DNA from: JADCRZ01 sp031399065 | GTDB taxonomy: Bacteria; Bacteroidota; Bacteroidia; Chitinophagales; Chitinophagaceae | Direction of reading: 5' to 3' | DNA length: 64,000 nucleotides | Assembly: GCA_031399065.1 (NCBI GenBank) | Contig: JANNOM010000021.1 | Coordinates: forward strand, 1-64,000 | Part shown: positions 52,467 through 60,648 of the stretch, one piece after another | Layout: the number at the start of each line of letters is the position of its first letter | Position numbering within the stretch: position 1 is the first letter of the stretch | Program-made: the position numbers and the translations under genes | Notes under the pieces: model-generated | What the model was told of the DNA's origin: nothing | Database searches by the model: none | The model's input: only the letters and a program-made list of their open reading frames with translations

Positions 52467-53528
52467 TTATTCCTTTACCATTTTTTCTGCGTTCTCCGCA
52501 AATTGGAGAGCTTCTATAAACTCCTGCACGTCTCCGTTCAATACATCATCCAGGTTATAGACCGTTAATCCTATACGATGATCTGTAACGCGTCCCTGCG
52601 GATAGTTATAGGTTCTTATCTTGGCACTCCGGTCGCCGGTGCTTACCAGGCTCTTACGTTTATGTGAAATGGCTTCTTCCGCTTTGCGCACTTCTTCATC
52701 ATATAAACGTGTGCGAAGCATATCCATGGCTTTTTCGCGGTTACCCAACTGGCTGCGCTCTGTTTGGCACACTACCGTAATGCCCGTAGGTTTATGCGTA
52801 AGGAATACCTTGGTCTCCACCTTATTCACGTTTTGTCCGCCGGCACCGCCGCTGCGCGCCGTTTCCATTTTTACGTCACTTTCTTTAAGTTCAAAATCTA
52901 TTTCTTCTGCCTCGGGCATCACGGCTACGGTAGCCGCGCTGGTATGCACCCGCCCGCTGGCCTCCGTATCGGGTACCCGCTGCACGCGATGTACTCCGCT
53001 CTCGAATTTAAGAGTGCCATATACATCATCGCCCGTTACTTCTACCTGTACTTCCTTGTAACCTCCTGCCGTGCCTTCGCTTTCGCTAAGCAGTGCCGTC
53101 TTCCATCCTTTCTTTTCGCAGTATTTCAGGTACATCCTCAGCAGGTTGCCTGCAAACAGGGAAGCTTCATCGCCACCGGTGCCTGCCCGTATTTCCAGTA
53201 TCGCATTCTTTTCGTCGTACGGATCTTTTGGTATCAGCATCTTTCGGATCTCTGCCTCCATCGCCTCTTTGCGTTCTTCCAGTCCGGCGGCTTCCATCTT
53301 GGCCAGTTCGCGCAGTTCCTCATCATCCCCGTTCAATGCCTCCCTATTGAAATCCACATCTCCCAGCAGGGCCAGGTAAGCCCGGTATAGATTAACTATT
53401 TTCTCCAGGCTCCGGTACTCCTTACTCATCGCCCCGAATTTTTTATTATCACTCACAATCTCCGGGTTAGAAAGCGCCACTCCCAAATCCCCGAACCTGG
53501 CATTAATAGCCTCTAATTTGTCTAACAT
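52467..53528 (-). CDS. prfA: Peptide chain release factor 1
   Basis: The 353-residue factor releases peptides at UAA and UAG codons. The peptidyl-hydrolysis motif GGQ is in ARSGGAGGQNVNKVETKVFL. The codon-recognition region reads RVPDTEASGRVHTSAATVAV, with PDT in the place where E. coli has PAT. The N-terminal coiled coil and the C-terminal RTYNYPQGRVTDHRIGLTVY block are normal. It shares a mirror-symmetric promoter with the divergent amidohydrolase. Confidence 0.95.
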   Translation of the reverse strand: MLDKLEAINARFGDLGVALSNPEIVSDNKKFGAMSKEYRSLEKIVNLYRAYLALLGDVDFNREALNGDDEELRELAKMEAAGLEERKEAMEAEIRKMLIPKDPYDEKNAILEIRAGTGGDEASLFAGNLLRMYLKYCEKKGWKTALLSESEGTAGGYKEVQVEVTGDDVYGTLKFESGVHRVQRVPDTEASGRVHTSAATVAVMPEAEEIDFELKESDVKMETARSGGAGGQNVNKVETKVFLTHKPTGITVVCQTERSQLGNREKAMDMLRTRLYDEEVRKAEEAISHKRKSLVSTGDRSAKIRTYNYPQGRVTDHRIGLTVYNLDDVLNGDVQEFIEALQFAENAEKMVKE

Positions 53529-53573
53529 TACCTTTAATTTTGCCGGGCAAAATTAACTTATTCAACCGTCAAA
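53517..53573. promoter_or_regulatory. Mirror-symmetric bidirectional promoter (prfA / amidohydrolase)
   Basis: A perfect 21-bp palindrome at 53535-53555 (10-bp arms, one central G) contains TAATTTTG on the plus strand (53535-53542) and on the minus strand (53555-53548). TTTG lies 14 bp outside each box (53517-53520 on plus, 53573-53570 on minus), with identical spacing. The plus-strand box serves the amidohydrolase (ATG 53573) and the minus-strand box serves prfA (ATG 53528). The -33-like TTTG spacing is shorter than the usual 19-20. Confidence 0.6.
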
Positions 53574-54745
53574 TGGCATATAGAAAATTTAAAGCAGACT
53601 ATTTATTTACCGGTCATGAACTGCTCGATAAAAACCATGTACTTATTACAGATGAAGAAGGTACCATTGCAGATGTGGTAATGCTCGAAGAAGCAGGAGA
53701 CGAAGTAAGAACGCTGAGTGGTATCCTTTCGCCCGGCTTGGTTAACTGCCACTGCCACCTGGAATTGAGTCATTTAAAAGATGTGATTCCGCCTCATACG
53801 GGGCTTATCGACTTCCTTTGCTCCGTAGTTACCAAACGCAACTTCGATCCGGCAATGATCCAGGAAGCCATACTAAAAGCCGAAGAAGAAATGTACCGCA
53901 ACGGCATAGTGGCCGTAGGCGATATAGGCAATACTTCCGATACGGCGCTGGTAAAAAGCAGGAGCGATATTTACTGGCATAATTTCGTAGAGGTGCTGAG
54001 CCTTACCGATTCCAAAGCCGAATCAACCATCGATCATTACCTCCAGGTGCTAAAGCAGTTGCAGAACTCCGATCCGGGCAGGAAGCATCGAAGCTCCCTT
54101 GTGCCGCATGCACCTTATACCGTTAGTGCCAGGAGCTTTGAGCTGATCAACGCGGCTACTGCCGGACAAATCATTTCCCTGCACAACCAGGAACACCCGG
54201 CGGAGGACGATCTGTATAAAAACGGAGGAGGCGAATACCTTCGGTTATTTAATATCTTCGGAATAACCGAATCGCCCTTTCCCGTCACCGGCAAAAGCAG
54301 CATACAGTCCGTATTACCCTACTTTAACAACGGTCAAACACTGCTGCTGGTGCATAACACTTCCATGCCGGAAGAAGATATCCGTTTTGCCGGCGAATAT
54401 GCCAGCAACCACGCACTTCGTATCGTTTATTGTCTTTGTCCCAACGCCAATCTCTATATCGAAAACAAGATGCCTCCGGTAGACCTTCTGATGAATCATA
54501 AGGCTGCTATTGTACTAGGAACGGACAGCTATAGCAGCAACTGGCAACTCAGCATCATCAAAGAGGTGGCCGCCATCCGGGAAGGTATGCCTCATATACC
54601 GCTGGATACATTGCTGCAATGGGCTACTATAAATGGAGCGCGCGCATTAGGGAAAGACGATGTACTGGGAAGTTTTGAGAAGGGTAAAAAGCCCGGTGTG
54701 GTTGTAATAGAAGAAGGACTTACCGGGGCAGAAAGGTTGTTATAG
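53573..54745 (+). CDS. Amidohydrolase family protein
   Basis: The 390-residue metal-dependent TIM-barrel hydrolase of the TRZ/ATZ/SsnA group has the HxH motif in GLVNCHCHLELSHLKDVIPP, then LVPHAPYTVSARSFELINAA, SLHNQEHPAEDDLYKNGGGE, LLLVHNTSMPEEDIRFAGEY, YCLCPNANLYIENKMPPVDL and the catalytic Asp in GTDSYSSNWQLSIIKEVAAI. The substrate may be an aminated purine-like compound such as aminodeoxyfutalosine, but this is a guess because the neighbours are unrelated. The ATG 53573 is preferred over a TTG that lies within the promoter palindrome. Confidence 0.85.
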   Translation: MAYRKFKADYLFTGHELLDKNHVLITDEEGTIADVVMLEEAGDEVRTLSGILSPGLVNCHCHLELSHLKDVIPPHTGLIDFLCSVVTKRNFDPAMIQEAILKAEEEMYRNGIVAVGDIGNTSDTALVKSRSDIYWHNFVEVLSLTDSKAESTIDHYLQVLKQLQNSDPGRKHRSSLVPHAPYTVSARSFELINAATAGQIISLHNQEHPAEDDLYKNGGGEYLRLFNIFGITESPFPVTGKSSIQSVLPYFNNGQTLLLVHNTSMPEEDIRFAGEYASNHALRIVYCLCPNANLYIENKMPPVDLLMNHKAAIVLGTDSYSSNWQLSIIKEVAAIREGMPHIPLDTLLQWATINGARALGKDDVLGSFEKGKKPGVVVIEEGLTGAERLL

Positions 54746-54764
54746 GAAGTTCTTGATTATACCG

Positions 54765-55502
54765 TCAGGAAAGTATCTCCTGCAATACCGCCAGCGAACG
54801 AAGCGAGCCAAAATCCTGTATATGCAGAGAGTAAAAATGCTGGTAGGCCTGCAGCAAACTGCGGCGGGTTTCGGACTGCATGCGCAATTGGGAGAGCTCA
54901 CCGGGTTGCCTTACTTTAAGCAATTGGGAAGTAACGTAACTGAGCTGGCCATCCAGGAAATAAGGGTGAGAAGGATATTGCTTTACGAAATTGCCTTCCT
55001 GCAAATCGAGGATATTGCGTTCTTCGGTATAGTCGTCGGACATGCGGAAGCCAAAGAAAAAACTGAGGTGAAGGCAGAAGAACAGTGGGTAATTGGCCGT
55101 AACGGCATCTTCACTTTTGTCGAGGTGAATAAATGCATCTTCAATAAAATAGAACAGTTCCGGGTTAGGTTCCGGCTGCTTCAGTGTTTTCTGCAGCAGT
55201 TCGGTCATAAAGAGGGCCACGGAGTTCTTGCGGATATCGAACAGCACGCTTTGATAAAGGTAGGACCATTTGAACTCGCGTATGCGCTGAAGGCTGCTGA
55301 GATCGTTCTGGTATACTACCAGGTCGAGCATGGAGGTGGGTTGAAACAGGTTGCCCCTGCCATGACCTTTTTTACCGGCCTTTCTCACTCCATTTACAAT
55401 ATAAGACTGTATACCGAATAATTCTGTATATATACCAACGATCAGGCTGGCTTCTCCGTACTTAACCGCCCGCAGTACTATGCCTTTCGTTTTGTGGATC
55501 AT
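54765..55502 (-). CDS. recO: DNA repair protein RecO
   Basis: The 245-residue protein loads RecA with RecF/RecR at gaps and breaks. The OB-fold N-terminus is MIHKTKGIVLRAVKYGEASL then IVGIYTELFGIQSYIVNGVR, followed by GRGNLFQPTSMLDLVVYQND. The C-terminal helical domain is present. No Cys4 zinc motif is visible, as in many Bacteroidota RecO proteins. It ends 19 nt from the convergent amidohydrolase stop. Confidence 0.92.
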   Translation of the reverse strand: MIHKTKGIVLRAVKYGEASLIVGIYTELFGIQSYIVNGVRKAGKKGHGRGNLFQPTSMLDLVVYQNDLSSLQRIREFKWSYLYQSVLFDIRKNSVALFMTELLQKTLKQPEPNPELFYFIEDAFIHLDKSEDAVTANYPLFFCLHLSFFFGFRMSDDYTEERNILDLQEGNFVKQYPSHPYFLDGQLSYVTSQLLKVRQPGELSQLRMQSETRRSLLQAYQHFYSLHIQDFGSLRSLAVLQEILS

Positions 55503-55635
55503 GGAGGAATGATGCTTTGAGCCGCTAAATTAACTTCTTAATCTAACCCAAAATAAGTTTCTTTGCCAGGCCTAAGCCTTTAGTACCTTCATTAGCAGGA
55601 ATGCGATTATAAATTATACTAAACATCCAATTATT

Positions 55636-57966
55636 ATGTGGGAAAGTACGGGAAAGTTTATTTTGCGGTTCAGGCTTATTTTATTGCTGTTACTGTTTGC
55701 AGCAAGTGCTTATATGGGATGGCATGCCAGCAAGGTGGAGCTGAGCTACGAGTTCTCCCGGGCTATCCCAACCGATAATCCGCAATACCAGGCTTATATG
55801 AGTTTTAGGGAAAAGTTTGGGGAAGATGGTAACCTGCTGATGGTTGGTTTGCAAACGGACCGCTTTTTTACCGCAGCTATCTTCAATGACTACGCGCTGC
55901 TGATAGAGGATCTCAAAAAGATCCAGAGTGTGGAAGATATACTCAGCATACCTACTGCGGTAAATCTTATCAAGAACGACAGTACCGAAAAATTATACCC
56001 TTCCTTTATTTTTACCGGGATACCGCTGTTGCAAAAGGAGTTGGATAGTTGTGCGGCAGTATTCAATAGTCTCCCTTTTTACCAGGGCCTGCTCTATAAT
56101 GCCGCTACCCGCAGTTACCTGATGGGCATAAAGATCAACAAACAGACCCTGGCCTCGGCTGACCGCAGCCGCGTAGTGAAAGAGATAACAGGAAGGTGCG
56201 AAGTATTCAGTAAAAAGCACGGTACGGAACTTCATTACAGCGGCTTGCCCCTGATACGCACCAGTGTGGCCAATATGGTAGCCGCAGAAATGAAATGGTT
56301 CCTGATAGGCTCGCTTTTATTATCGGCCGTTATCCTGCTGCTGTTTTTCCGGAGCATTACGGCCACGCTATTATCTCTTGGAGTAGTAATGCTGGGCGTA
56401 GTGTGGAGTGTAGGCACTATCGTGCTGCTGGGTTACAAGATCACTTTATTAACTGCCCTTATACCGCCGCTGATCGTGGTGATAGGCATTCCCAATTGTA
56501 TCTATTTTCTTAATAAATACCATATATCATATAACGAGACCGGCGAAAAGCGGGCAGCATTGATAAAGATGACGGGTAAAATGGGCATCGTTACTTTATT
56601 CTGCAATATTGCCGCAGCCATCGGGTTTGCCGTATTCGCGCTTACCAAAAGTCCCATCCTGAAAGAGTTTGGCGAAGTAGCAGGTATCAATATCATGGCG
56701 ATCTTTATTATTTCGCTGATCCTTATTCCTGCTGTGCTCAGCTATCTTCCATCGCCTAAAAAAAGGCATACAAAGTATCTCGATAATAAATGGCTGATCT
56801 CGGTACTTGACCGGCTCGAAACCTGGTCACTCAACCACCGGAAGCTTATTTATGGTATTACCACGGTTGTTGTACTATTTGCCATTACCGGGATACTGCG
56901 TTTAAGATCGGAGGGATTTATACTGGATGACCTGCCGAAGACAGATAAGATATATACCGATCTCAAATTCTTCGAGCGTAATTTCAAAGGCGTTATGCCA
57001 CTGGAAATACTGGTGGATACAAAAAAGAAAAACGGTTTACGAAGTAACCCGCTTAAAACATTTGAAAGTATTGATTCACTCTCGGCCTATATTGCCGCCC
57101 AGCCGGAAATGGCACGGCCGCTTTCCATCGTCGAGGGCCTCAAGTTTGCCCGGCAGGCTTATTACGATGGGGACAGTACCAACTACGGGTTGCCCAATTC
57201 GTTCGATATCAGCTTCCTCGCTGCCTATTTGAACACCCGACCGGAACCGGGTGTAAAGCAGAACAATTTTACCAAACTGATCAACTCCTTTATGGACAGT
57301 ACCAAACAATACGCGCGTATCAGCGTGAATATGGCCGATGTGGGCAGTAAACGTTTGCCGGGTATGCTGGATACACTGCAGCAAAAAGCGGATCAGTATT
57401 TCGATACTTCGAAATATACGGTACAGTTGACGGGCGGCAGCGTCAGTTTCCTGGAAGGTTCTTCTTTTATCATCAATGGGTTGAAGGAAAGTGTACTTTG
57501 GGCATTCTTGCTGATATCCTTTTGTATGCTTTACCTTTTCCGATCGCTGCGGATACTGGTATGTTCGCTGATACCTAACCTGATACCGCTTATGATTACC
57601 GCAGGGGTAATGGGGTGGACGGGCATAGCACTTAAGCCATCCACCGTACTGGTTTTCAGCGTGGCATTGGGTATCGCCATCGATATAACCATCCGGTTCC
57701 TGGTAAACTATAAGCAGGAAATGCAGGGCAGGGATGTGTCCATACAGCAGGTGGTAACCGACACCATCCATTCCACCGGCATCAGTATCATCTATACATC
57801 GCTGGTACTGATAGCTGGCTTCGTGATCTTTTGCTTCAGTGGGTTCGGTGGTACCCAGGCGCTGGGATGGCTTACGTCGCTCACGTTGATAGTGGCCACC
57901 CTTACCAATCTCATTTTACTGCCTGCTTTGCTGATAGACGTTATAAAGAAGAAAAAAACTATTTAA
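55636..57966 (+). CDS. RND superfamily transporter, MMPL type
   Basis: The 776-residue protein has about 12 membrane spans in two halves, each with a large periplasmic loop, typical of the MMPL/SSD branch of RND proteins. GKFILRFRLILLLLLFAASA is the first span. Spans such as LIGSLLLSAVILLLFFRSIT and TVLVFSVALGIAIDITIRFL fit, the latter with acidic residues (D) used for proton coupling. Such proteins export lipids or hopanoids; the cargo here is unknown. The last 8 nt overlap the convergent tlpA-like gene. Confidence 0.88.
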   Translation: MWESTGKFILRFRLILLLLLFAASAYMGWHASKVELSYEFSRAIPTDNPQYQAYMSFREKFGEDGNLLMVGLQTDRFFTAAIFNDYALLIEDLKKIQSVEDILSIPTAVNLIKNDSTEKLYPSFIFTGIPLLQKELDSCAAVFNSLPFYQGLLYNAATRSYLMGIKINKQTLASADRSRVVKEITGRCEVFSKKHGTELHYSGLPLIRTSVANMVAAEMKWFLIGSLLLSAVILLLFFRSITATLLSLGVVMLGVVWSVGTIVLLGYKITLLTALIPPLIVVIGIPNCIYFLNKYHISYNETGEKRAALIKMTGKMGIVTLFCNIAAAIGFAVFALTKSPILKEFGEVAGINIMAIFIISLILIPAVLSYLPSPKKRHTKYLDNKWLISVLDRLETWSLNHRKLIYGITTVVVLFAITGILRLRSEGFILDDLPKTDKIYTDLKFFERNFKGVMPLEILVDTKKKNGLRSNPLKTFESIDSLSAYIAAQPEMARPLSIVEGLKFARQAYYDGDSTNYGLPNSFDISFLAAYLNTRPEPGVKQNNFTKLINSFMDSTKQYARISVNMADVGSKRLPGMLDTLQQKADQYFDTSKYTVQLTGGSVSFLEGSSFIINGLKESVLWAFLLISFCMLYLFRSLRILVCSLIPNLIPLMITAGVMGWTGIALKPSTVLVFSVALGIAIDITIRFLVNYKQEMQGRDVSIQQVVTDTIHSTGISIIYTSLVLIAGFVIFCFSGFGGTQALGWLTSLTLIVATLTNLILLPALLIDVIKKKKTI

Positions 57967-59152
57967 GCACTTCCGCCAGTTTCTTTTCAAGATCGAAGCC
58001 ACGAAGGCCTTCGGCTATTACGATGCCTTTAGGGTCTATAAGTACATTGAAGGGTATGCCCTGGAACTTATAGACACTCACGGCTTTACTGTCCCAGTAT
58101 TGCAGGTCGCTCATCTGCGGCCACTCGAGCTGGTCGTCCTGGATGGCTTTTATCCAAGCATTCTTATTTTTATCCAGCGACACGCCCAGTATGGTAAAGT
58201 TTCTATTTTTATATTGCTGGTACGCCTTTAATACATTGGGGTTTTCCTGGCGGCAGGGTCCGCACCAACTTGCCCAGAAATCTACCAGCAGATATTTGCC
58301 TTTAAAAGATGCAATGGAAATGATATCGCCTTTTACGGATGGCATAGCCAGGTCAGGGGCGGGCTTACCTATCCAGGATCCGTTGGCGGTCTCGCTTCGC
58401 TGTTCCTGTGCCGCTACCTGCGCTTTCTGATTTTCGTAATTGGCTTTCAGGCTTGCCAGCGTAGTATGCTCCGGGAACCTGCTTACCACGGCTTTCAGCA
58501 CATTGTCGAATTCCGCACCGGGAAAGGAACGGGAAGACATGCCGAGTGCGAACATACTAACCGCAGGACTGGAAGAGGTAGCCAGGAAATTACCCAGGTA
58601 AGTATTCAATGCTTTCACGGCGTTATTTTTCTTTCCGGTAGCTGCCAGTATAGTGCTGTCGGCAGCGAAATACTGTTTCAGGCTATCCAGTTCTTTCATA
58701 GCATCGTTAACGGGAATACTCTGATCGCTGTAATCTTCTATAAACTTTTTCAGTTCGCTGCTGGCGGGAGAGCCGGATACGGTATAATAATTATCGCGTT
58801 TGCCCAGATCCAGCGTTACTTCCGCCTCTGCTTCGTCATTAATCAGTAGCAGCACCGGACCGTTTTCTACCATCAGTTCATACACACCTTCTTCTGTTCT
58901 TCCGTTTCCTTTTAAAACGATCTTACCGTTTTTATCGGTAAGCGTTACAGAGTCCAGCAATACCGGCCTGTCGCCCCCGTATGGCACTTCCTCCAGCAAC
59001 AGGCGCAACGGAGTCTTTGCATCTTTAGCCTGCAATTTATCGGCATTCTTATAAATAACCGTTACTTCAAAAGACGATTTGTCTTTACCGGTACAATGTG
59101 CCAGTAAAGTGACTGTTATAAAAGTGATACTTAAAATACGTAAGATATGCAT
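57959..59152 (-). CDS. TlpA-like thiol-disulfide oxidoreductase lipoprotein (DUF4369 + thioredoxin)
   Basis: The 397-residue lipoprotein (lipobox LLAHC, about residues 16-20) has an N-terminal DUF4369 domain (YKNADKLQAKDAKTPLRLLL, RPVLLDSVTLTDKNGKIVLK) and a C-terminal thioredoxin-like AhpC/TlpA domain with C297 and C300 in FWASWCGPCRQENPNVLKAY. It is exported and probably reduces or oxidises protein disulfides in the cell envelope. It begins 10 nt after the gatB stop and is last in the alaS-gatB run. Confidence 0.9.
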   Translation of the reverse strand: MHILRILSITFITVTLLAHCTGKDKSSFEVTVIYKNADKLQAKDAKTPLRLLLEEVPYGGDRPVLLDSVTLTDKNGKIVLKGNGRTEEGVYELMVENGPVLLLINDEAEAEVTLDLGKRDNYYTVSGSPASSELKKFIEDYSDQSIPVNDAMKELDSLKQYFAADSTILAATGKKNNAVKALNTYLGNFLATSSSPAVSMFALGMSSRSFPGAEFDNVLKAVVSRFPEHTTLASLKANYENQKAQVAAQEQRSETANGSWIGKPAPDLAMPSVKGDIISIASFKGKYLLVDFWASWCGPCRQENPNVLKAYQQYKNRNFTILGVSLDKNKNAWIKAIQDDQLEWPQMSDLQYWDSKAVSVYKFQGIPFNVLIDPKGIVIAEGLRGFDLEKKLAEVLK

Positions 59153-59162
59153 GGGATATTTT

Positions 59163-60620
59163 TTAATGTTGTTCCAGTTTTTCTGTTAATAATTGGGTGG
59201 CCACTTTGGGATCTGCTTTGCCCCGGGATAGTTTTTTTACTTCTCCCATAAACAGGCCTATCAATCCCTTTTTACCTTTCCTGTATTCGGCTACTTTATC
59301 CGGCATGTTGCGGAGCACTTCCTCCACCCATTCTGCAATAGCGGCGGCGTCGGAGTTCTGCAACAGGTTAAGCCCGGTGGCTACCTCCAAAGGGTCTGCG
59401 GCACCCTTTTCTATCAATACGGGAAATATACGGGAAGATGCGATCGAAAAGTTTACTTTCCCCTCTTCTACCAGTGCTATCAGTCCTGCCAGTGTTGGAG
59501 GTTGCAAGGGGAAGTTTTCCATAGAAATGCTCTGATCGTTGAGATAGGACTTTACCGGTCCCAGCAGCCAGTTGGCGGCAGCTTTGGTGTGGGGCGTTTC
59601 CTTTATCAGCAGTTCAAAATAATGAATAGTGGCAAGGTCATCGCATATTATGCGTGCGTCGTACTCCGGCAATCGTAAGATATCCCTGTACCGCGCTACC
59701 AGTTGTTCCGGAAGCGGCGGCATGGCTGCGCGTATGTTATGCAGCAGTTCTTCCGTAACTTCAAAAGGTGGAAGATCGGGGTCGGGGAAATAGCGGTAAT
59801 CGTTTGCTTCCTCCTTGGTGCGCATGTAAAAAGTAGTATCGTCGGAGGCATCGAAGCTGCGTGTTTGCTGAATAATAGGTTCCCCTTTTTCAGCAAGGGC
59901 AATCATTCTTTTTATTTCGAATTCGATCGCCTTTTTAACGTTCCGGATAGAGTTCAGATTTTTCACTTCTACCTTGGTACCCAGTTCTTTTTCTCCTTTC
60001 AGCCGGATCGATACGTTGGCATCGCAGCGCATACTTCCTTCCTCCATATTACCATCGCAGATACCGAGGTAGCGTACCAGTTTCCTCAGCTCCGTAACAA
60101 AGGCGAAGGCTTCATCGGCACTGTGCATATCGGGTTCACTCACTATTTCTATGAGGGGAACACCGGCGCGGTTATAATCGAGCGCGGTATTGTAAGGGTC
60201 TGCTTCGTGCAGGCTTTTACCGGCATCTTCTTCCAGGTGTATCCTGTTGAGCAGCACCTCCCTTTCACCATCGGCCGTACGGATTTTAACCGTACCGTTT
60301 TTGCAGATGGGAGTGGTATGCTGCGATATCTGGTAACCTTTCGGCAGGTCGGGGTAAAAATAATTTTTACGGGCAAAATAGTTAATCCCTTCTATGGAGC
60401 AGTTACACGCCAGCCCCATTTTTACCGCATACTCCACGGCCTTCCTGTTAAGCATAGGCAGCGTGCCGGGATAGGCTAGTACAATGGGACTGATATTCGT
60501 ATTAGCCACCGCTCCGAATGCGGCACTGTCACCGCTAAACAGCTTGCTTTCCGTAAGCAGTTGCGCGTGTACTTCCAGGCCTATGACCGCTTCGTATTTA
60601 TCGTATGGAGTGCCAGACAT
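59163..60620 (-). CDS. gatB: Asp-tRNA(Asn)/Glu-tRNA(Gln) amidotransferase subunit B
   Basis: The 485-residue kinase-like subunit of the GatCAB complex amidates misacylated tRNAs. The N-terminus YEAVIGLEVHAQLLTESKLF, LPMLNRKAVEYAVKMGLACN and YFYPDLPKGYQISQHTTPIC are standard, as is EEGSMRCDANVSIRLKGEKE. A YqeY-like C-terminal domain follows. gatA and gatC are not nearby. It follows alaS by 28 nt, which contain a -7 element. Confidence 0.96.
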   Translation of the reverse strand: MSGTPYDKYEAVIGLEVHAQLLTESKLFSGDSAAFGAVANTNISPIVLAYPGTLPMLNRKAVEYAVKMGLACNCSIEGINYFARKNYFYPDLPKGYQISQHTTPICKNGTVKIRTADGEREVLLNRIHLEEDAGKSLHEADPYNTALDYNRAGVPLIEIVSEPDMHSADEAFAFVTELRKLVRYLGICDGNMEEGSMRCDANVSIRLKGEKELGTKVEVKNLNSIRNVKKAIEFEIKRMIALAEKGEPIIQQTRSFDASDDTTFYMRTKEEANDYRYFPDPDLPPFEVTEELLHNIRAAMPPLPEQLVARYRDILRLPEYDARIICDDLATIHYFELLIKETPHTKAAANWLLGPVKSYLNDQSISMENFPLQPPTLAGLIALVEEGKVNFSIASSRIFPVLIEKGAADPLEVATGLNLLQNSDAAAIAEWVEEVLRNMPDKVAEYRKGKKGLIGLFMGEVKKLSRGKADPKVATQLLTEKLEQH

Positions 60621-60635
60621 TTATTTGAATTACTG

Positions 60636-60643
60636 CAAAAGTA
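60636..60643 (-). promoter_or_regulatory. -7 element between alaS and gatB
   Basis: The minus strand reads TACTTTTG, 15 nt before the gatB ATG, suggesting extra transcription of gatB and the tlpA-like gene. Confidence 0.45.
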
Positions 60644-60648
60644 CAAAA

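Noticed and set aside
59703..60479. Plus-strand open frame of about 258 codons opposite gatB
   Set aside because: It is antisense to conserved GatB coding sequence, with no recognisable domain.
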